Shown here one piece after another: positions 60,264 through 64,000 of a DNA stretch of 64,000 bases. The notes beneath the pieces were generated by a model. The model was not told where the DNA came from. It did not search any database and worked only from the letters and a program-made list of their open reading frames with translations. The DNA is from Prevotella melaninogenica. GTDB taxonomy: Bacteria > Bacteroidota > Bacteroidia > Bacteroidales > Bacteroidaceae. The first letter of the stretch is position 1, and each line of letters starts with the position of its first letter. The position numbers and the translations under genes are program-made. The stretch spans positions 820,147 through 884,146 of the forward strand of contig NZ_CP054011.1 in NCBI RefSeq assembly GCF_013267595.1, read 5' to 3'.

Positions 60264-61031
60264 TTAAAGACCTGTAGTGTCTTTCAAATCTCCCTTTTCA
60301 TATTCAGGGAACATATTCTCGCGCATCCACTCGTTGGCTTTTACAGGAGTAAGTTTCCAACCACTATTACAGGTTGCAACAATCTCTACTAACGAGCTTC
60401 CCTTTCCTTGCATACTTGCTTCAAACGCTTTGCGTATAGCACGCTTTGCTTTATTGATTGAAGCAACGGTGTCAACACTCTGACGAGTAACATAGCAGGT
60501 TCCTTTCAGATGACTTGCCAACTCCGTAATGTTCAGATTATAGCCATGCAATTCTGGCTCACGACCGTATGGACAAGTTGCTGTCTTCTGACCCATAAGC
60601 GTTGTAGGCGCCATCTGTCCACCTGTCATACCATAAATGGCATTATTAATAAAGATGATAGAAATATTCTCACCACGGTTCAAAGCATGGATTGTCTCTG
60701 CTGTACCAATACAAGCAAGGTCGCCATCACCTTGATAAGTGAAGACCAAACGGTCTTCCCAAAGGCGCTTAATACCCGTTGCTACAGCCGGAGCACGACC
60801 ATGAGGAGCCTCCTGCCAGTCGATATCAAGATAGCGATAAGCAAACACGGCACAGCCAACAGGGCATACACCAATCGCCTTATCACTCATTCCCATCTCT
60901 TCGATTACTTCTGCAACTAATTTATGAACCACACCATGTGAACAACCCGGACAATAGTGCATTGTCGTATCGTTCATCAAAGTAGGCTTCTTATACACCA
61001 GATTCTCAGGTGAAATGATATCATTTGCCAT
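60264..61031 (-). CDS. vorA: 2-oxoacid:ferredoxin oxidoreductase, beta subunit (TPP binding)
   Basis: The 255-residue protein binds thiamine diphosphate through GDGDLACIGTAETIH and NNAIYGMTGGQ, and has CPGCSHGVVHKL near the N-terminus, as usual in this subunit. It catalyses the CoA-dependent oxidative decarboxylation of a 2-oxoacid with transfer of electrons to ferredoxin or flavodoxin. It is the third catalytic gene of the operon, 18 bases after the alpha gene. Confidence 0.92.
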   Translation of the reverse strand: MANDIISPENLVYKKPTLMNDTTMHYCPGCSHGVVHKLVAEVIEEMGMSDKAIGVCPVGCAVFAYRYLDIDWQEAPHGRAPAVATGIKRLWEDRLVFTYQGDGDLACIGTAETIHALNRGENISIIFINNAIYGMTGGQMAPTTLMGQKTATCPYGREPELHGYNLNITELASHLKGTCYVTRQSVDTVASINKAKRAIRKAFEASMQGKGSSLVEIVATCNSGWKLTPVKANEWMRENMFPEYEKGDLKDTTGL

Positions 61032-61049
61032 AATATACGTCCTCCCTTC

Positions 61050-62135
61050 TTACTTTACTAACTTTTCCTTGAGTGCCTTAACAATCTCTTCAGGGTCAGG
61101 AACGATACCACCTAAGCGACCAAAATGTTCTACTGGTAAAGCTCCGTTGATAGCCAAACGAACATCCTGTACCATCTGACCAGCATTAATTTCGCTTACC
61201 AACACACCCTTCTTCCCCATGCACAGTTCGGCAAGTTGCTTGCTTGGGAAAGGCCATAAAGTGATTGGACGGAACAAACCGACCTTTAATCCTGCCTCAC
61301 GAGCTAACTCAACAGCCTTCTCACCGATACGTGCAGCACTACCGAAACTAACGATAATATAATCTGCATCTTCGCACTGCTGGGTCTCAAAGCGTACCTC
61401 ATTCTCACGAATCTGACGATACTTCTCCTGTAAGTGGAGGTTTCTTTCTTCCATTATCTCTGGCTTCAATTCCAAAGAGGTAATGATATTAGGATTGCGA
61501 TCAGCTGTATGACCCATTGAAGCCCAAGGACACTCCTTACGGATTTCCTCCTCTGTACGACGTGGTTTCTGTGGAGGAAGGACAACCTTCTCCATCATCT
61601 GACCAATCACACCGTCAGAAAGAATCATTGCAGGGTTACGATACTTGAATGCTAACTCGAAAGCCAAGTCAACAAAATCAGCCATCTCCTGTACAGAATT
61701 TGGCGCCAATACAATCACATTGTAATCACCATTACCACCTCCACGTGTTGCTTGGAAGTAGTCACTCTGACTTGGCTGGATAGTTCCAAGACCTGGACCA
61801 CCACGCTGAACGTTAACAAAGACGCCTGGAAGTTCTGCACCAGCCATATAGCTGATACCCTCCTGCATCAAAGCTACACCAGGTGATGAGGAACTTGTCA
61901 GCACACGCTTACCAGCGCCAGCACCACCATAAATCATATTGATAGAAGCCACCTCGCTCTCAGCCTGAAGAACAACCATACCCGTTGTCTCCCATGGCTT
62001 CAATGCTGCAAGTGTCTCAATTATCTCACTCTGAGGAGTGATAGGGTAACCGAAATAGCCATCAGTACCGCAGCGTATAGCTGCATGAGCGATAGCCTCA
62101 TTACCCTTCATTAGTTTTACATCTTGTTCTGCCAT
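61050..62135 (-). CDS. vorB: 2-oxoacid:ferredoxin oxidoreductase, alpha subunit
   Basis: The 361-residue protein has the pyrimidine-binding domain of POR enzymes (GNEAIAHAAIRCGTDGYFGY, PITPQSEIIETL), AGKRVLTSSSSPGVALMQEG in the TPP pocket, and RGGPGLGTIQPSQSDYFQ. It is commonly annotated as 3-methyl-2-oxobutanoate dehydrogenase subunit VorB in Bacteroidetes. It overlaps nothing and lies 2 bases after the ferredoxin gene, so translation is coupled. Confidence 0.93.
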   Translation of the reverse strand: MAEQDVKLMKGNEAIAHAAIRCGTDGYFGYPITPQSEIIETLAALKPWETTGMVVLQAESEVASINMIYGGAGAGKRVLTSSSSPGVALMQEGISYMAGAELPGVFVNVQRGGPGLGTIQPSQSDYFQATRGGGNGDYNVIVLAPNSVQEMADFVDLAFELAFKYRNPAMILSDGVIGQMMEKVVLPPQKPRRTEEEIRKECPWASMGHTADRNPNIITSLELKPEIMEERNLHLQEKYRQIRENEVRFETQQCEDADYIIVSFGSAARIGEKAVELAREAGLKVGLFRPITLWPFPSKQLAELCMGKKGVLVSEINAGQMVQDVRLAINGALPVEHFGRLGGIVPDPEEIVKALKEKLVK

Positions 62136-62137
62136 AA

Positions 62138-62371
62138 TTATTCCTCCACTTTTTTACGATAGACTGTGATACAGCCATCAGGACAAACCGTAGCACAAGC
62201 AGCACAACCAATGCAATCATCTGGTCGTGCAGACTCTGTATACGGATAGCCGTGGACATTTACCTTTTTCTGAGCCAATGCAATAACATCTTTCGGACAC
62301 GCAACGATACACAACTGGCATCCTTTGCATCGATCTGTGTTTACTACAATGGCACCTTTCATCTTGCTCAT
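62138..62371 (-). CDS. vorD: 2-oxoacid oxidoreductase delta subunit, 2[4Fe-4S] ferredoxin
   Basis: The 77-residue protein has two complete four-cysteine clusters: CKGCQLCIVACP and CIGCAACATVCP. It would pass electrons from the TPP site to soluble ferredoxin or flavodoxin. It leads the oxidoreductase genes and lies 12 bases after the small TPR gene. Confidence 0.94.
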   Translation of the reverse strand: MSKMKGAIVVNTDRCKGCQLCIVACPKDVIALAQKKVNVHGYPYTESARPDDCIGCAACATVCPDGCITVYRKKVEE

Positions 62372-62383
62372 AGTTTTTGTATT

Positions 62384-62563
62384 TTAAGGATTATACGCAT
62401 CCTTGTTATAGAAGTTGAGAATATTCTCCACCATCTCTTTTGCGATTACTGCTGGAGAATTAGGGTCCAACTCGATAGCCTCCATATAATTAGCTAAGGC
62501 CTCTTGCCAGTCGCCTCTCTGTCGGCACTCATTACCTCGTTGGAAATATTCTTCTGCTGTCAT
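62384..62563 (-). CDS. Small tetratricopeptide repeat protein
   Basis: An ATG at 62563, directly adjoining the folD stop codon, opens a 59-residue frame ending at 62384. The protein starts MTAEEYFQRGNECRQRGDW and continues QEALANYMEAIELDPNSPA, which is one clear TPR helix pair, then a C-terminal helix AKEMVENILNFYN. One repeat is too small to form a superhelix alone, so it probably works with a partner, perhaps the oxidoreductase genes that follow. It was found by translating the 192-base gap rather than by length. Confidence 0.8.
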   Translation of the reverse strand: MTAEEYFQRGNECRQRGDWQEALANYMEAIELDPNSPAVIAKEMVENILNFYNKDAYNP

Positions 62564-63448
62564 CTACTTATAATATTCTTTCTTGCCTGCAGCAAGTGTA
62601 TTTTTCATCAGTGAACAGATGGTCATTGGACCAACACCACCTGGGACAGGCGTAATGAAAGAGCAGTGAGGAGCAACCTCATCAAATTTCACGTCACCAC
62701 ATAGTCTGAAGCCGCTCTTGCGTGTCTTGTCTTCAACACGTGTCGTACCGACGTCAATAACCACTGCACCTGGCCTCACCATATCAGCTGTTACAAACTC
62801 TGGTCTACCAATAGCTGCGATAATGATATCTGCCTCCTGACACTCTTTCTTCAAATCCTTTGAACGAGAGTGACATACTGTTACAGTTGAATCGCCATAC
62901 TGTTTTTGCATCATCAACTGCGCCATAGGCTTACCAACAATATTGCTACGACCTAAGATAACACACTTCTTACCAGAAGTCTCAATATGATAATGCTGCA
63001 ACAAGGTGAGGATACCCAATGGAGTAGCCGAGATAAAGCAAGGTAGACCGATAGCCATACGACCCACATTGATAGGATGGAAACCATCCACGTCCTTGCG
63101 ATAGTCAACAGCCATAATAATCTTCTGCTCATCGATATGCTTTGGCAAAGGAAGCTGAACAATGAAGCCATCAACGTCTTCATCCTTATTCAGCTTATCC
63201 ACACAAGCCAAAAGCTCTTCTTCTGTCACATCAGCCTCAAAACGAATGAGCGTAGACTTGAACCCACATTGCTCACAAGCAATTACCTTATTCTTAACAT
63301 AGGTTTCACTTCCGCCATCATGTCCCACCAAAACGGCAGCCAGATGAGGTTGTTTACCACCTGCGGCAACAATCGCCTTCACTTCTTCGGCAATCTCCTG
63401 CTTTATCGCAGTTGCTGTTGCCTTTCCGTCTATTAACTGATATTCCAT
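62564..63448 (-). CDS. folD: Methylenetetrahydrofolate dehydrogenase / cyclohydrolase
   Basis: The 294-residue protein has the FolD signatures: [19 protein letters not shown] with the catalytic lysine, [13 protein letters not shown], and the Rossmann part [18 protein letters not shown], followed by [10 protein letters not shown] and [14 protein letters not shown]. It interconverts methylene- and formyl-tetrahydrofolate with NADP. The end joins the next gene with no spacer. The ffh gene precedes it by 32 bases in the same direction. Confidence 0.97.
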   Translation of the reverse strand: MEYQLIDGKATATAIKQEIAEEVKAIVAAGGKQPHLAAVLVGHDGGSETYVKNKVIACEQCGFKSTLIRFEADVTEEELLACVDKLNKDEDVDGFIVQLPLPKHIDEQKIIMAVDYRKDVDGFHPINVGRMAIGLPCFISATPLGILTLLQHYHIETSGKKCVILGRSNIVGKPMAQLMMQKQYGDSTVTVCHSRSKDLKKECQEADIIIAAIGRPEFVTADMVRPGAVVIDVGTTRVEDKTRKSGFRLCGDVKFDEVAPHCSFITPVPGGVGPMTICSLMKNTLAAGKKEYYK

Positions 63449-63480
63449 AGTAATGATATTATTTGATGAATATGTGTCTT

Positions 63481-64000
63481 TTACATCTTCGGCATATTTG
63501 GCATTCCCGGCATACCCTTCATCTTGCTCATCATACCAGCCATCTTCGAGCCAGTAACCATCTTCATCATCTTACGAGTCTGGTCGAATTGCTTAATGAG
63601 TCGGTTCACCTCTTGTATATTGGTGCCGGAACCCTTAGCAATACGCTGACGACGAGAATTATTAAGCAATTCTGGATTCGTGCGCTCTTTCGGTGTCATA
63701 CTCTGGATAATAGCCTCAATACCCTTGAAAGCATTATCGTCAATATCGACATCACGGATAGCCTTGCCTACTCCAGGAATCATAGAAGCGAGGTCCTTTA
63801 AGTTACCCATCTTCTTGATTTGCTGTATCTGATTATAGAAATCATTGAAATCAAACTGGTTCTTCTGAATCTTCTTCTGCAGACGCTTTGCTTCTTCCTC
63901 GTCGAACTGCTCCTGTGCACGCTCAACAAGCGAAACAACGTCACCCATACCCAAGATACGGTCTGCCATACGACCTGGATGGAACACATCAATAGCCTCC
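63481..64000 (-). CDS. ffh: Signal recognition particle protein Ffh, C-terminal part
   Basis: The frame is open to the right edge, so the NG GTPase domain starts beyond the window. What is seen is the end of the G domain and linker ([20 protein letters not shown]), then the M domain ([37 protein letters not shown]) and the methionine-rich tail ([15 protein letters not shown]) that holds signal peptides and binds the SRP RNA. It targets membrane proteins to FtsY and the translocon. First gene seen of the folD-vor transcript. Confidence 0.96.
   Translation of the reverse strand, partial: EAIDVFHPGRMADRILGMGDVVSLVERAQEQFDEEEAKRLQKKIQKNQFDFNDFYNQIQQIKKMGNLKDLASMIPGVGKAIRDVDIDDNAFKGIEAIIQSMTPKERTNPELLNNSRRQRIAKGSGTNIQEVNRLIKQFDQTRKMMKMVTGSKMAGMMSKMKGMPGMPNMPKM

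Noticed and set aside
1..64000. tRNA, rRNA, tmRNA or SRP RNA genes
   Set aside because: I looked for conserved tRNA arms and rRNA cores in the larger gaps and found none; a covariance search would be needed to exclude short RNAs.
1..64000. Complete transposon, prophage or conjugative element
   Set aside because: No transposase, integrase, portal, terminase or relaxase gene is visible; only short non-coding elements and one restriction-modification island.

Overview
This 64 kb window reads as a chromosome segment of an AT-rich, anaerobic Bacteroidota member. The best guess is Prevotella in the broad sense, close to oral species; this is inferred from gene content, not from a marker gene. The evidence is SusC/SusD pairs, promoters with the TAnnTTTG -7 element, almost no Shine-Dalgarno sequences, an HU-like 155-residue histone-like protein, a fused DAHP synthase/chorismate mutase, flavodoxin next to a DUF2023 protein, DUF4827 next to GlmM, and a 2-oxoacid:ferredoxin oxidoreductase operon. 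Most genes are housekeeping. Both ends cut a gene: an acetyltransferase on the left and ffh on the right.

Layout. 0-4 kb: a GNAT fragment, then a cobalamin riboswitch driving a BtuB-type TonB receptor and a BtuG-type surface lipoprotein. 4.5-9.3 kb: NhaD antiporter, NUDIX hydrolase, a divergent NAD-dependent DNA ligase, and HU. 9.4-12.6 kb: an AT-rich accessory island with a two-gene type II restriction-modification system, bordered by a 22-bp tandem array and a short inverted-repeat element. 12.6-24.9 kb: DUF5020 protein, trmD (apparently leaderless), a siderophore receptor, a SusC/SusD operon without enzymes, a secreted unknown, and a sugar acetyltransferase. 25-31 kb: MgtC-like protein, GNAT, glutamine synthetase, nitroreductase, UDP-glucose dehydrogenase. 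31-37 kb: repeat-rich stretch with a degraded gene, a secreted protein, flavodoxin with its partner, and a large secreted subtilisin. 37-45.5 kb: SlyD-type isomerase, chorismate synthase, nicotinamidase, membrane proteins, a secreted nuclease/phosphatase, and the DAHP synthase/chorismate mutase fusion beside the stump of an aminotransferase. 46-57.6 kb: glmM, DUF4827 lipoprotein, patatin, two peptidases, recJ, recQ, acyl-ACP thioesterase. 57.8-64 kb: major OmpA-like porin, then the operon ffh-folD-(small TPR)-vorDBAC-like, transcribed leftwards.

The most unusual content is between the genes. Eight intergenic loci carry tandem arrays with the same 22-bp period but at least four unrelated unit sequences. 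Three of them lie inside a 280-bp element present as three full-length copies. Three further families of short dispersed elements with inverted-repeat ends occur, plus a 34-bp sequence duplicated exactly at two distant places, one of them the breakpoint of the truncated aminotransferase. A 14-bp tandem repeat fills the recJ-recQ gap and stops 4 bases before the recQ start codon. The strongest candidate for something not yet described is the set of 22-bp-phased arrays, whose spacing suggests repeated sites for a DNA-binding protein or a structured transcript.
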